Positions 1 to 12,357 of a DNA stretch of 64,000 nucleotides are shown piece after piece. Below the pieces are notes generated by a model, which did no database searches, was not told the DNA's origin, and saw only the letters and a program-made list of their open reading frames with translations. This DNA comes from an uncultured Oxalobacteraceae bacterium. Its GTDB lineage: Bacteria > Pseudomonadota > Gammaproteobacteria > Burkholderiales > Burkholderiaceae. Location of the stretch: assembly GCA_946480015.1 (NCBI GenBank), contig CAMLIL010000020.1, positions 1-64,000 of the forward strand. Direction: 5' to 3'. The position numbers and the translations under genes are program-made. Numbering within the stretch: position 1 is the stretch's first letter; each line of letters opens with the position of its first letter.

Positions 1-281
1 GTTCGGTGGCGCCCAAGGAAGTCAAGACCTCGGATATCTACTGGGGCGCGATTCCTTTCGTGGCCGTCCAGGTGATCATGGTCGGGCTGATCATCGCTTT
101 CCCGCGCCTGGTTTCGGTCGACACCAAGGTCGACATGGAAGAGCAGCTGGAACTGAAGATCGATGCGCCGGCCGCCGAAGCGCCGCCGCTGGAACTGCCG
201 GCCGGGCAGAACACGAAGGAAGAGGAAGATACGACGCCGCAGCTGCAGTTCTCGACCGACACCGACGAAAAGAAAAAGTAA
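1..281 (+). CDS. dctM: TRAP transporter large permease (DctM), C-terminal fragment
   Basis: Only the last 92 or so codons are in the window; the gene starts upstream. The fragment opens with a last transmembrane helix (about 20 hydrophobic residues beginning GAIPFVAV, preceded by SDIYW), which is the usual end of DctM, the channel subunit of tripartite ATP-independent periplasmic transporters that import organic acids with Na+. It then continues as a roughly 55-residue acidic, proline-rich cytoplasmic tail ending in DEKKK, longer than usual. No TRAP binding protein is adjacent, but two orphan ones occur at 12724 and 39975 and could serve this permease; that link is inference. Confidence 0.75.
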   Translation, partial: SVAPKEVKTSDIYWGAIPFVAVQVIMVGLIIAFPRLVSVDTKVDMEEQLELKIDAPAAEAPPLELPAGQNTKEEEDTTPQLQFSTDTDEKKK

Positions 282-302
282 GACAGGCTGCGCCTCTCGC
301 GG

Positions 303-323
303 AGCATGCCAGACCGGCATGCT
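303..323 (+). terminator. stem-loop after dctM
   Basis: AGCATGCC and GGCATGCT form a perfect 8-bp stem around the 5-nt loop AGACC, 21 nt after the dctM stop codon. The following GTTGCGT is only weakly T-rich, so intrinsic termination is likely but not certain. The rest of 324-562 shows no gene; a convincing promoter for the next gene was not found. Confidence 0.5.
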
Positions 324-562
324 GTTGCGTAGGCGCATCATAGAGTGACGCGCCCGCAACGCTCACAAATACCTTGCTGGGCGTGCCGGACAGCGAGCTG
401 CTGACATTGCCGCCAAACTTGCCAAATTACAATTCCAGCGTCCGAAATCCGGGCTTCGTATAAATTCGTCGTTTTAAGCTGGCAGTCATGCCATTTTTGC
501 ATCACAATTGACCATCCCGGATTCACACTGCTTCGCGACTTTCTCGCGGCGGACCTGGCTCG

Positions 563-2731
563 ATGGAATCAACGGACGACACTTCGTTTAACGCGCTGTT
601 CAAGGCCCACCCCATTCCGATGTGGGTGTACGACCTCGATACGCTGCGTTTTTTGGCCGTCAACACGGCGGCCATGGTCCACTACGGCTACACCGAAAGC
701 GAATTCCTGGCGCTGACCATCCGCGACCTGCGCCCCGCCGAGGAACTGGCGCGCCTGTACGCCAACCTCGCCGGCGCCCCGAAGCAAGGGCTGGAGCGCT
801 CCGGCATCTGGCGCCACCGCAAGCGCGACGGCAGCATGATCGACGTTGAGATCAGTTCCCATCCCCTGCGCTTCCAGGGCCGCGACTGCAAATTCGTGTT
901 GGCCCACGACGTCACCGCGCGCGTACAGAACGAGCTGAAAGTGGCGCGCCTGAACCGCGTGTATGGCCTGCTGTCCGGGATCAATTCGGCCATCGTGCGC
1001 ATCCGCGACCGCGCCGCGCTGTTCAAGGAAGCCTGCCGCCTGGCCACCCACGAGGGCGGGTTCGCCAGCGCCAGCATTGTCAGCGTCACCAGCGACGGCC
1101 ACCGGCTCGCCATCGAGGCGCAGAGCGGACAGGCGCTGCCGGCGCTGGGGCCCGGCTGGACCGAAGCACGCGCGCTGCGCGAGCACAACACCGTCGTCTG
1201 CAACGACGTCGCGGCCGATTCCGCCATGGCGCCGCTGCGTGCCGCCCTGACCGGGGCCGGCGTGGCGGCGGCCGTCTCGTTTCCGCTCATGCTGGGTGCC
1301 CGCACCGCCGCCGTGCTGACGCTGGTGTCGTCGACGGCGGGCATTTTCGACGACGCCGAAATGCGCGTGCTGAACGAACTGGCGGGCGACCTGACGTTCG
1401 CGCTGCTGTTCTTTGACCGCGAAGAACAGATCAGCTATCTGGCCTATCACGACGCCATGACGGCGCTGCCGAACCGGCGCCTGTTCCTGGACCGCCTGTC
1501 GCAGCTGATTCGGCCCGGCGCCCAGGGCGTGGCGGTGGTGCTGATCAACCTCGACCGCTTCGCCCACCTCAACGACGCGCTGGGGCGGCATGCCGGCGAC
1601 GCGCTGCTGGCGCAGCTCGCGCGGCGCCTGTCGACCCGGCTTCCGGAAGCGTGGAACGTGGCGCGCATCGGCGGCGACACCTTCGCCTTGACGATGCCCG
1701 AGCTGGCGCGCGGCGTCGACGCGGTCCAGCGCCTGGAAGAGACGGTGTTCGGCCTGCTCGACCTGCCCTACCCGCTCGGTGCGCGCGCAGTACGGCTGTC
1801 GACGCGCGCCGGCCTGGCGCTGTTTCCGGCCGACGGCGGCGATGCGGAAACCCTGTTCAAGCATGCCGAGGCGGCGCTGCGCAATGCCAAGTCGTCCGGC
1901 GAGCGCTATCGGTTTTATGCGCGCAGCATGAACGCCGCGATGGTCGAACGGGTCGCCATGGAACACCAGCTGCAGGCCGCGCTGACCGGGAACCAGTTCG
2001 TGATGGAATACCAGCCGCGCGTGGATTTGCGCAGCGGGCGCATCGTCAGCGCCGAAGCGCTGATCCGCTGGCACCATCCGCAACGCGGACTGGTCGCGCC
2101 GGTCGAGTTCATCGGACTGGCCGAGGAGACCGGCCTGATACGCGCCATCGGCGCGTGGGTGATCGACACGGTGTACGCCCAGCAGCGCGCCTGGCTGGAA
2201 ACGCGCAACCGGATCGTGCCGGTGGCGATCAATCTGTCGGCGGTGCAGTGCACCCATACCGAGCTGCTGCCGACCATCATGGCGGCGATCGGCAAGTACC
2301 CGCTGGGCGACGACGGCCTGATCGAATTCGAACTGACCGAAACGGCGGTGATGACCAATCCGGAAGGCGCCGCGCGCAATCTGCACGCGCTCAAAAGCCT
2401 CGGCATGCAGCTGTCGCTGGACGATTTCGGCACCGGCCATTCGTCGCTCGCGCAGCTCAAGCGCTTCCCCTTCGACTTCGTCAAGATCGACCAGTCCTTC
2501 ATCGCCGGCGTGGACCGCAATGCCGAGGATGCGGCCATCGCGGCGGCGATCGTGGCGATGGCGCACAGCCTGGGATTGCGGGTGGTGGCCGAAGGCGTCG
2601 AAACGCGCGCGCAGCTGGAAGTGCTGCGCGCGCTGCGCTGCGACGAGCTGCAGGGTTACTACTTCAGCAAGCCGGTGCCGGCCGACGCATTCGCGGCGCT
2701 GTTGCGCGAGGATCGGCGGCTGACGGGCTAG
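563..2731 (+). CDS. PAS-GAF-GGDEF-EAL c-di-GMP signalling protein
   Basis: A 722-residue cytosolic protein with no membrane helix. Order: PAS (about 8-122), GAF (about 145-290), GGDEF (about 290-455), EAL (about 465-715). The GGDEF signature is degenerate (GGDTF at 370-374, E replaced by T), so diguanylate cyclase activity is doubtful, although such domains often bind GTP to regulate an attached phosphodiesterase. The EAL domain looks competent: AEALIRW at 497 and DDFGTG plus KIDQSFI downstream. Most likely a c-di-GMP phosphodiesterase controlled by PAS/GAF ligands. It stands alone; the ATG at 563 is the first good start, with only a weak GGCGGA Shine-Dalgarno. Confidence 0.88.
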   Translation: MESTDDTSFNALFKAHPIPMWVYDLDTLRFLAVNTAAMVHYGYTESEFLALTIRDLRPAEELARLYANLAGAPKQGLERSGIWRHRKRDGSMIDVEISSHPLRFQGRDCKFVLAHDVTARVQNELKVARLNRVYGLLSGINSAIVRIRDRAALFKEACRLATHEGGFASASIVSVTSDGHRLAIEAQSGQALPALGPGWTEARALREHNTVVCNDVAADSAMAPLRAALTGAGVAAAVSFPLMLGARTAAVLTLVSSTAGIFDDAEMRVLNELAGDLTFALLFFDREEQISYLAYHDAMTALPNRRLFLDRLSQLIRPGAQGVAVVLINLDRFAHLNDALGRHAGDALLAQLARRLSTRLPEAWNVARIGGDTFALTMPELARGVDAVQRLEETVFGLLDLPYPLGARAVRLSTRAGLALFPADGGDAETLFKHAEAALRNAKSSGERYRFYARSMNAAMVERVAMEHQLQAALTGNQFVMEYQPRVDLRSGRIVSAEALIRWHHPQRGLVAPVEFIGLAEETGLIRAIGAWVIDTVYAQQRAWLETRNRIVPVAINLSAVQCTHTELLPTIMAAIGKYPLGDDGLIEFELTETAVMTNPEGAARNLHALKSLGMQLSLDDFGTGHSSLAQLKRFPFDFVKIDQSFIAGVDRNAEDAAIAAAIVAMAHSLGLRVVAEGVETRAQLEVLRALRCDELQGYYFSKPVPADAFAALLREDRRLTG

Positions 2732-2732
2732 T

Positions 2733-2751
2733 CCAGGGCGGGCAGCCCTGG
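2733..2751. terminator. stem-loop between convergent genes
   Basis: CCAGGGC and GCCCTGG form a 7-bp stem with a 5-nt loop, in the 28-nt gap between the stops of the PAS-GAF-GGDEF-EAL gene and paaZ. Neither side has a proper T-tract, so it may be a bidirectional transcription barrier or only a strong hairpin. Confidence 0.45.
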
Positions 2752-2759
2752 CCTGCCCC

Positions 2760-4804
<2,045 letters not shown>

Positions 4805-4808
<4 letters not shown>

Positions 4809-5246
4809 CGTGCTACCTCGGATTGTAGGGATGCGGCGGCCACCTGCCCGCCGATGCGATGCGATTTTCCGCGCACCAGCGCAATGACCCGCCCGTCCTG
4901 GTTGACGACGCGGATGTCGTACACGCCGGATTTGCCGGACAAGGTTTGTTCACGCGCTTCGGCGGCAAGCAGGTCGCCTTCGCGTGCGGGCGCCAGGAAT
5001 TCGATACTGCAGCCCGCCGCCACCGTGCTCTGGTTATGCGAATTGCAGGCAAACGCGAACGCGCTGTCGGCCAGCATGAAGATATAGCCGCCGTGGCAGA
5101 TGGCGTGGCCGTTGATCATGTCGGCGCGCACCGGCATGGTCATGCGCGCGTAGCCGGGGCCGACCGCGGCCAGCTGCATGCCGAGCGCGCGGCTGGCCGG
5201 ATCGCGTTCGAACATCGTGCGGCCGGCCAGTTCGGCCAGCGCCTGC

Positions 5247-5254
<8 letters not shown>
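4805..5254 (-). CDS. paaI: PaaI hydroxyphenylacetyl-CoA thioesterase
   Basis: 149-residue single hot-dog thioesterase. The signature around NGHAICHGGYIFMLADSAF carries the HGG and catalytic aspartate expected for PaaI. It hydrolyses dead-end or stalled phenylacetyl-CoA derivatives and so rescues CoA. The ATG at 5254 overlaps the end of paaH by 8 nt and the gene overlaps paaZ by 4 nt, so it is an integral part of the operon. A longer reading frame extends upstream inside paaH but is only an accidental extension. Confidence 0.93.
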
Positions 5255-6797
<1,543 letters not shown>

Positions 6798-6798
6798 C

Positions 6799-7590
6799 TC
6801 ACGCTCCCTTGAAGTGCGGTGTGCGTTTTTCCAGGAAGGCGGCGACGCCTTCGCGGTAGTCGTGGCTGTAGCCCAGTTCGCGCATCATGCCGGCCTCCAG
6901 GGCGAGCTGCTGTTCCAGGCTGTTGGCGTAGCTGGCCTGCATCGCGCGCTTGGTCAAGGCCAGGCCCTTGGTGGGCGCCAGCGCGAAGTGCTCGGCCATG
7001 GCGTTGGCCGCGTCCATCAGGCCGGCGTCGGGCAGGCATTTCCAGATCAGGCCCCACTGTTCGGCGGTCTGGGCGTCGATCTTGTCGCCCAGCAGCGCCA
7101 TGCCCATGGCGCGCGCATGGCCGGCAAGGCGCGGCAGGTGCCAGGTGCCGCCGGTATCGGGAATCAGGCCGAGTTTGCAGAACACCTCGACGAAGCTGGC
7201 GGACTTGGCAGCCAGCACGATGTCGCAGGCCAGCGCCAGGTTGGCGCCGGCGCCGGCCGCCACGCCGTTGACCGCGCACACGACCGGCAACGGCAGCGCG
7301 CGCAGGCTCAGCACCAGCGGCATGTAGTACTGTTCGACCGAGCTGCCCAGGTCGGCCGGCTGCTCGCCCGGTTCGACCGCGCGGTCCGACAGGTCCTGGC
7401 CGGCACAAAAGCCGCGCCCGGCGCCGGTGATCAGCAGCACGCGCGCGCTGGTGTCGGCCTGCAGCCGCTGCAGCGCGTCGCGCACTTCGAGGTGCATCGC
7501 GGTGGTGAAGCTGTTGAGCTTTTCCGGACGGTTCAGGGTCAGCTTGGCGACCCCGGCATCGACGCTGTAGAGGATGTTCTGGTAGCTCAT
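6799..7590 (-). CDS. paaG: PaaG ring-1,2-epoxyphenylacetyl-CoA isomerase
   Basis: 263-residue crotonase-fold enzyme that isomerises the epoxide made by PaaABCDE to oxepin-CoA. Visible family motifs are NRPEKLNSF near the start, the oxyanion-hole stretch GRGFCAGQDL, and VNGVAAGAGANLALACD followed by the catalytic region KLGLIPDTGGTW. The ATG at 7590 is preceded by AGGAGGCC. No second crotonase (paaF) is in this cluster, so either PaaG is helped by an enzyme encoded elsewhere or paaF lies outside the window. Confidence 0.93.
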   Translation of the reverse strand: MSYQNILYSVDAGVAKLTLNRPEKLNSFTTAMHLEVRDALQRLQADTSARVLLITGAGRGFCAGQDLSDRAVEPGEQPADLGSSVEQYYMPLVLSLRALPLPVVCAVNGVAAGAGANLALACDIVLAAKSASFVEVFCKLGLIPDTGGTWHLPRLAGHARAMGMALLGDKIDAQTAEQWGLIWKCLPDAGLMDAANAMAEHFALAPTKGLALTKRAMQASYANSLEQQLALEAGMMRELGYSHDYREGVAAFLEKRTPHFKGA

Positions 7591-7604
7591 GGTCGGCCTC
7601 CTGT

Positions 7605-8681
7605 TTATTCGGACTGGTCGAAATCGACCACAACACGGTCGGTCACGGGAAAACTCTGGCAGCTGAGAATGAAGCCGCGCGCGACCTCGTAGTCTTCGAG
7701 CGCGTAGTTGGCGTCCATGTCGACCTTGCCTTCGACCAGCTTGCAGCGGCAGGTCGAGCACACCCCGCCCTTGCAGGAGTAGCGCATGTCGATGCCGGCG
7801 CGCAGGCCGGCGTCGAGTATGGATTCCTGGTCGCGCTCCATGGAAAAGCTCACCTGGCTGCCGTCCATGATGACGGTGACCTCGGTCGCGTGGCGCGCGC
7901 CAGCGTCGAGCTGGCGCGGCTTGTGCCGGTGCGCCGGGATACTGGCGGCGAACAGTTCGATCTTGATGCGCTCCTTCGGCATGCCGGCTTCCTGCAGGGC
8001 CCCGGCGACGGCATGCATCATCTCTTGCGGGCCGCAGATGAAGGCCACGTCGATGTCTTCCACGCGCACCCAGTGCTGGAGCAGTTGAGCACACTTTTCG
8101 CGCGTAATGCGGCCGTTGAACAGATCGATGTCCTGCTGCTCGCGGCTCATGATGTAGGTCAGCGTGAAGCGCTGCAGGTACTGGTCTTTCAGGTCGCTCA
8201 GCTCGTCCTTGAAGATCACCGACGAGGATGCGCGGTTCCCGTAGAACAGTGTGAACCGGCTGTCCGGCTCCGTCAGGAGGGTGGTCTTGATGATCGACAG
8301 GATGGGGGTGATGCCGCTGCCGGCCGCAAACGCCAGGTAGTGGCGCCGGTTTCCTGCCGCCAGCGGCACGTTGAAGTGGCCCATCGGCGCCATCACGTCA
8401 ATCGTATGGCCTGGTTGCAGGTGCTCGTTGGCCCAGCTGGAGAACACGCCGCCGGGAGTACACTTGATGGCCACGCGCAGCGTGCCTTCCTGCACCGCGG
8501 AGCAGATCGAGTACGACCGGCGCACGTCGTCGCCGCCGATCCATGCGCGCAAGGTGACGTGCTGCCCCTGGCGGTAGGCGAACGCCGGCGCCAGCGCGGG
8601 CGGAACCGCGAAGGTGACGGCGATGGTATCGCGCGTCTGCTGCTGCACCTTCGCGACGGTGAGAGGATAAAAGCGGCTCAT
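7605..8681 (-). CDS. paaE: PaaE phenylacetyl-CoA epoxidase reductase subunit
   Basis: 358-residue electron-transfer subunit of the phenylacetyl-CoA epoxidase. The N-terminal FAD-binding domain has RSYS (about residue 55) and the NAD-binding domain the pattern GSGITPILSI; the C-terminal plant-type [2Fe-2S] ferredoxin shows CKGGVCSTCRCK and a final cysteine in ILSCQSFP. It passes electrons from NADPH to the PaaA di-iron centre. The gene follows paaD with a 7-nt gap. Confidence 0.95.
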   Translation of the reverse strand: MSRFYPLTVAKVQQQTRDTIAVTFAVPPALAPAFAYRQGQHVTLRAWIGGDDVRRSYSICSAVQEGTLRVAIKCTPGGVFSSWANEHLQPGHTIDVMAPMGHFNVPLAAGNRRHYLAFAAGSGITPILSIIKTTLLTEPDSRFTLFYGNRASSSVIFKDELSDLKDQYLQRFTLTYIMSREQQDIDLFNGRITREKCAQLLQHWVRVEDIDVAFICGPQEMMHAVAGALQEAGMPKERIKIELFAASIPAHRHKPRQLDAGARHATEVTVIMDGSQVSFSMERDQESILDAGLRAGIDMRYSCKGGVCSTCRCKLVEGKVDMDANYALEDYEVARGFILSCQSFPVTDRVVVDFDQSE

Positions 8682-8688
8682 GGCGCCT

Positions 8689-9183
8689 CTAGTGGCACTT
8701 GAAGTAGTCGAACGGTTCGCTGCAGTCCAGGCATTTGTAGAGCGCCTTGCAGGGCGTGGAGCCGAACTGGCTGACCAGCTGCGTGCGCTGGGAGCTGCAA
8801 TGCGGACAGCTCACGCGCAGCGACACCAGCGCGCCGCGCCTGATGCCGCTGATGTCGATGGCGCGTTGCACCGGCGGCGCGATGCCGTAATCCTTCAGCG
8901 CCGCCTTGCCGCTCGCGCTGATCCAGTCGCTGGTCCAGGCGGGCGAGAGCTGGCTGACGATGCGCACCTCGCCGATGCCGTGCGCGCGCAGCTTGGCACG
9001 CACGGCTTCGGCGATGACGCTCATGGCCGGGCAGCCCGAGTAGGTGGGGGTGAGGACGATCTCGCAGGCCTCGCCCGCCCAAACGACCTGGCGCACCACG
9101 CCCAGGTCGACGATCGAGATCACCGGAATCTCCGGGTCGCTGACTTCGCCCAGCCATGCCAGAACCTGTTCGATATTTACCAT
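8689..9183 (-). CDS. paaD: PaaD, iron-sulfur maturation factor of the epoxidase
   Basis: 164 residues. An N-terminal MIP18/DUF59 domain (SDPEIPVISIVDLG) is followed by a zinc-ribbon-like tail with CPHC and CLDC. PaaD is required for phenylacetyl-CoA epoxidase activity and is thought to act in Fe-S or di-iron assembly. The ATG at 9183 overlaps paaC by 7 nt. Confidence 0.92.
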   Translation of the reverse strand: MVNIEQVLAWLGEVSDPEIPVISIVDLGVVRQVVWAGEACEIVLTPTYSGCPAMSVIAEAVRAKLRAHGIGEVRIVSQLSPAWTSDWISASGKAALKDYGIAPPVQRAIDISGIRRGALVSLRVSCPHCSSQRTQLVSQFGSTPCKALYKCLDCSEPFDYFKCH

Positions 9184-9938
9184 TGCGCCCCCGGATAGGC
9201 GCGCTGCAGGAACTGCATCTCGGCCAGGATGTAGCCCAGATGCTCGCTGTGGCGCCCTTGTTTGCCGCCGCGCTGCATCCACGCGTCCGGCGCCTGCATG
9301 GTCAGCGTGGCTTCGCTGAAGATCTCGCGCACATGCTCGAGGAAGGCGGCGCGCAGCCCCTCGGGCCCGGGCGCCACGCCCTGCGCCGCCATGGCCGCGT
9401 CGATGGCGTCGCCGATGAACATCTCGCCGCTGTACATCCACAGCTGGTCGGCCGCGCACTGGGTTTTGGCGTGGCTCTCCGCAGTGCCGTCGCCCAGGCG
9501 CACCACCAGGTCGCCGCTGCGGCGCAGGTGATAGGTCACTTCCTTGAGCGATTTTTCGGCAATCTGGGCCACGCGCGTGTCGCTCGATCCGGTCAATGCC
9601 CGCATGAAGTGGTAATGCCAGGTGTCGAAGTAGAACTGGCGCATCAGGGTATCGGCGTAGTTCCCGTTGGGCTGCTCGACCAGCAGGCAGTTGTGCATCT
9701 GGTGCGCGTCGCGCAGGAAGGCCAGGTGGTCTTCGCTGTGGCCGCGCCCTTCCACCTCGGCCGCATAGCCCAGCCACAGGCGGGTTTGCCCGAGCAGGTC
9801 GAGCGCCACGTTGGTGAGCGCCATGTCTTCTTCCAGGGCCGGACCTTTGCCGCACAGCCTGGAGAGCTGCTGCGACAGGATCAGCGCGTTGTCGCCCTGG
9901 CGCAGCAGCCACACGTACTTGTCGGGGTCGGCGTTCAC
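9177..9938 (-). CDS. paaC: PaaC phenylacetyl-CoA epoxidase structural subunit
   Basis: 253-residue ferritin-like subunit that forms the core with PaaA but lacks the complete di-iron ligand set. The start is a GTG at 9938 that overlaps the paaB stop (GTGA), giving [12 protein letters not shown], the correct N-terminus for the family; an upstream in-frame extension runs through paaB and is not real. Recognised by LGDNALIL-like (RQGDNALILSQ) and FDTWHYHFMRALTGSSD stretches. Confidence 0.93.
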   Translation of the reverse strand: MNADPDKYVWLLRQGDNALILSQQLSRLCGKGPALEEDMALTNVALDLLGQTRLWLGYAAEVEGRGHSEDHLAFLRDAHQMHNCLLVEQPNGNYADTLMRQFYFDTWHYHFMRALTGSSDTRVAQIAEKSLKEVTYHLRRSGDLVVRLGDGTAESHAKTQCAADQLWMYSGEMFIGDAIDAAMAAQGVAPGPEGLRAAFLEHVREIFSEATLTMQAPDAWMQRGGKQGRHSEHLGYILAEMQFLQRAYPGAQW

Positions 9939-10219
9939 AGGTTCTTCACTTCGTCGGGCATGGGGAAGAAGGTCGGATGGCGGTACACCTTGCTGCTGGC
10001 GGGATCGAACAGCGCGTCCTTGTCGGCCGGGCTGCTGGCCGTGATGTCGGCGGCGCGCACCACCCAGATCGATACGCCCTCGTTGCGCCGGGTGTAGACG
10101 TCGCGCGCGTTGTTGACCGCCATTGCGGCGTCGGGCGCGTGCAGGCTGCCGACATGCTTGTGCGCCAGCCCGTGCTGGCTGCGGATGAACACTTCCCACA
10201 GCGGCCATTCTTTGCTCAT
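9935..10219 (-). CDS. paaB: PaaB phenylacetyl-CoA epoxidase small subunit
   Basis: 94-residue subunit beginning [20 protein letters not shown], typical of PaaB, with [12 protein letters not shown] in the middle. It bridges PaaAC heterodimers in the multicomponent oxygenase. Both ends overlap neighbours by 4 nt (with paaA and paaC), indicating coupled translation of the subunits. Confidence 0.95.
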   Translation of the reverse strand: MSKEWPLWEVFIRSQHGLAHKHVGSLHAPDAAMAVNNARDVYTRRNEGVSIWVVRAADITASSPADKDALFDPASSKVYRHPTFFPMPDEVKNL

Positions 10220-11196
10220 GACGCGCTCCCGTGCTTGTCGGCGTAAGCGGCCAGGCCGTCGCGGAACCACTGGCCGTCCTCGTAGGCCTGGACGCGGGTG
10301 CGCAGGCGTTCGCGGTTGCACGGTCCGTTGCCCTTCAGGACGGCGTGGAACTCGTCCCAGTCGATGGCGCCAAACTCGTAATGGCCGGTGGCGCAATTGA
10401 AGCGCAGCCCGGGGTCGGGGATGTTCAAGCCCAGATACTCGGCCTGCGGCACGGTCTGGTCGACCATGCGCTGGCGCAGCTCGTCGTTGGAGAACAGCTT
10501 GATGCGCCACTGCGCCGACTGGGCGCTGTTGACCGATTCGGCGTCGGACGGGCCGAACATCATCAGCGACGGCCACCACCAGCGGTTCAGCGCATCCTGC
10601 GCCATGGCTTTCTGTTCGGGCGTGCCTTTGGCCAGGCTCATCATGATGTCGTAGCCCTGGCGCGCATGGAAGGATTCTTCCTTGCAGACGCGAATCATGG
10701 CGCGCGCGTAGGGGCCGTAGGAGCAGCGGCAGAGCGGGATCTGGTTGATGATGGCCGAGCCGTCCACCAGCCAGCCGATGGCGCCCATGTCGGCCCAGGA
10801 CAGGGTCGGGTAATTGAAGATGCTCGAGTATTTGGCCTTGCCGGCGTGCAGTGCGGCCAGCAGTTCGTCGCGCGACACGCCCAGGGTTTCGGCGGCGCTG
10901 TAGAGGTACAGGCCATGCCCGGCTTCATCCTGGATCTTGGCCAGCAAAATGGCCTTGCGCTCGAGCGTGGGCGCGCGCGTGACCCAGTTGCCCTCGGGGA
11001 GCTGGCCGACGATTTCGGAGTGGGCGTGCTGCGAGATCTGCCGGATCAGGGTTTTGCGGTAGGCCTCGGGCATCCAGTCCTTGGGCTCGATCTTGATGCC
11101 GGCGTCGATGCGCGCCTGGAACTGGCGCTCCTGCCCGCTCATTTCCTCGCTGCCCTGCAGCTTGTTCAAGCCTGTTTCCACCAGCTGAGCATACAT
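10216..11196 (-). CDS. paaA: PaaA phenylacetyl-CoA epoxidase catalytic subunit
   Basis: 326-residue oxygenase subunit that epoxidises the aromatic ring of phenylacetyl-CoA. Di-iron ligands are visible as two E-x-x-H type motifs, [12 protein letters not shown] and [13 protein letters not shown], in a ferritin-like fold. The ATG at 11196 has a strong GGGAGG ribosome binding site 6 nt upstream; a longer frame to 11310 would run through the promoter palindrome and is rejected. First gene of the catabolic operon, transcribed divergently from paaX. Confidence 0.95.
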   Translation of the reverse strand: MYAQLVETGLNKLQGSEEMSGQERQFQARIDAGIKIEPKDWMPEAYRKTLIRQISQHAHSEIVGQLPEGNWVTRAPTLERKAILLAKIQDEAGHGLYLYSAAETLGVSRDELLAALHAGKAKYSSIFNYPTLSWADMGAIGWLVDGSAIINQIPLCRCSYGPYARAMIRVCKEESFHARQGYDIMMSLAKGTPEQKAMAQDALNRWWWPSLMMFGPSDAESVNSAQSAQWRIKLFSNDELRQRMVDQTVPQAEYLGLNIPDPGLRFNCATGHYEFGAIDWDEFHAVLKGNGPCNRERLRTRVQAYEDGQWFRDGLAAYADKHGSAS

Positions 11197-11216
11197 CGCG
11201 GCCTCCCTTTTGGAGC

Positions 11217-11222
11217 ATAATA
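11217..11222 (-). promoter_or_regulatory. candidate -10 box for the paa operon
   Basis: Read leftward, TATTAT lies 20 nt before the paaA ATG and just downstream of the palindrome at 11223-11261, so the palindrome would cover the -35 region. No convincing -35 hexamer is visible. Assignment is by position and consensus only. Confidence 0.35.
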
Positions 11223-11261
11223 CGATACACAATTTGGAAAGTATATCGAAATTATGTATCG
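11223..11261. promoter_or_regulatory. palindromic operator between paaA and paaX
   Basis: CGATACACAATTT (11223-11235) and AAATTATGTATCG (11249-11261) are inverted repeats matching at 12 of 13 positions, separated by 13 nt. The site is in the 141-nt intergenic region between the divergent paaA and paaX genes, next to the candidate -10 of paaA. It is a natural binding site for a dimeric repressor, most simply PaaX, relieved by phenylacetyl-CoA; a TetR-type PaaR encoded elsewhere is the alternative. Confidence 0.6.
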
Positions 11262-11337
11262 AATCGCTGAGCGACAAAAGACGTGCTCGTGCGCACTTGT
11301 CAAAGTACACTCACGCTTCGCTCAAGGAATTGCCCGT

Positions 11338-12264
11338 ATGAACGCTCTTAGCCCTGCCGATTGGATCAACCAGTTTCTGCGCCTGGACCCGCCGCGCTCG
11401 AAATCGCTGGTGATGACGATTTTTGGCGACGCCGTTGCGCCGCACGGCGGCAGTGCCTGGCTGGGCAGCCTGATCGATCTGCTGGCGCCGTTCGGGGTCA
11501 ATGACCGCTTGCTGCGCACCAGCGCATTCCGGCTGGTGCAGGAAGGCTGGCTGGTGGCCAGCCGCGACGGGCGGCGCAGTTCCTATGCCATTGTGGCGGC
11601 GGCGCGCGGCCGTTTCGAGCGCGCCAACCGGCGCATCTATGCCCCCCTCGATCGCGACTGGGACGGCGGCTGGACCATGCTGCTCAGCGGCGCCGGGACT
11701 CTCGACGCGCCCGCGCGCAACGCCCTGCGCAAGGAACTGCTGTGGGCAGGCTTCGCCCAGGTGGCCCCTGGCCTGTTTGCCTACCCGGGCGCGCCTGTGG
11801 ATCTGCTAAACGATATCCTCACGCGCCTGCAGGCGCGCGCGCAGACGATCGTATGGCGCGCCGCCGAATTGCCGGGGGTGGCGGCGCGGCCGCCGGGCGA
11901 GCTGGCCGGCCACGCCTGGGATCTGAGCGAAGTGACGACGCGCTACAGCCAGTTCCTCACCCAGTTTGCGCCCCTGGCGGCACTGCTGGAGAACGCCCCG
12001 GCCATGAGTGCACGGGAAGCGTTCGCCGTGCGCACGCTGCTCATTCATGCCTACCGGCGGGTACAGCTGCACGATCCGATGCTGCCGGTGCTGCTGCTGC
12101 CCTCACCCTGGCCGGGCTCGCAGGCGTATGCGCTGGCGCGCGCCATTTACCGCCACACGCAGGCGGCGGCCGAACAATTCATCATGGAGGTGCTGCGGCG
12201 CGAAGAGGCGGACGCGCCGCCGGCGGAGGCCAGCTTCTACGAGCGCTTCGGTGGACTACACTAA
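11338..12264 (+). CDS. paaX: PaaX phenylacetate pathway repressor
   Basis: 308 residues, close to the usual ~315 of PaaX. An N-terminal winged-helix region (RSKSLVMTIFGDAV, then LLRTSAFRLVQEGWL) and a C-terminal effector domain containing RRVQLHDPMLPVLLLP are characteristic. PaaX represses paa operons and is released by phenylacetyl-CoA. The ATG at 11338 has AAGGA 9 nt upstream; an earlier in-frame start at 11254 would begin inside the operator palindrome. Divergent orientation next to paaA supports local regulation. Confidence 0.92.
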   Translation: MNALSPADWINQFLRLDPPRSKSLVMTIFGDAVAPHGGSAWLGSLIDLLAPFGVNDRLLRTSAFRLVQEGWLVASRDGRRSSYAIVAAARGRFERANRRIYAPLDRDWDGGWTMLLSGAGTLDAPARNALRKELLWAGFAQVAPGLFAYPGAPVDLLNDILTRLQARAQTIVWRAAELPGVAARPPGELAGHAWDLSEVTTRYSQFLTQFAPLAALLENAPAMSAREAFAVRTLLIHAYRRVQLHDPMLPVLLLPSPWPGSQAYALARAIYRHTQAAAEQFIMEVLRREEADAPPAEASFYERFGGLH

Positions 12265-12297
12265 GAGACTGCCTGGAGACTGCCTGATGACTGCCTG
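12265..12297. repeat. three tandem 11-nt units after paaX
   Basis: GAGACTGCCTG, GAGACTGCCTG and ATGACTGCCTG follow each other directly after the paaX stop codon. The two first copies are identical and the third differs at two positions. No function is evident; length variation by slippage would be expected. Confidence 0.7.
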
Positions 12298-12357
12298 GGA
12301 AACGACAGAAAAGGAGGGCGGCGCACTGCGCGCCCGGGACACTGCCGAGCTAAGCGC

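Noticed and set aside
569..2566. 665-codon open frame antisense to the PAS-GAF-GGDEF-EAL gene
   Set aside because: High-GC DNA with strong third-position bias leaves long antisense frames; the product is low-complexity (R, Q, G, H, A) and the sense frame carries clear domains.
12301..12345. GC-rich inverted repeat after paaX as a terminator
   Set aside because: The stem is irregular and there is no T-tract on either side.
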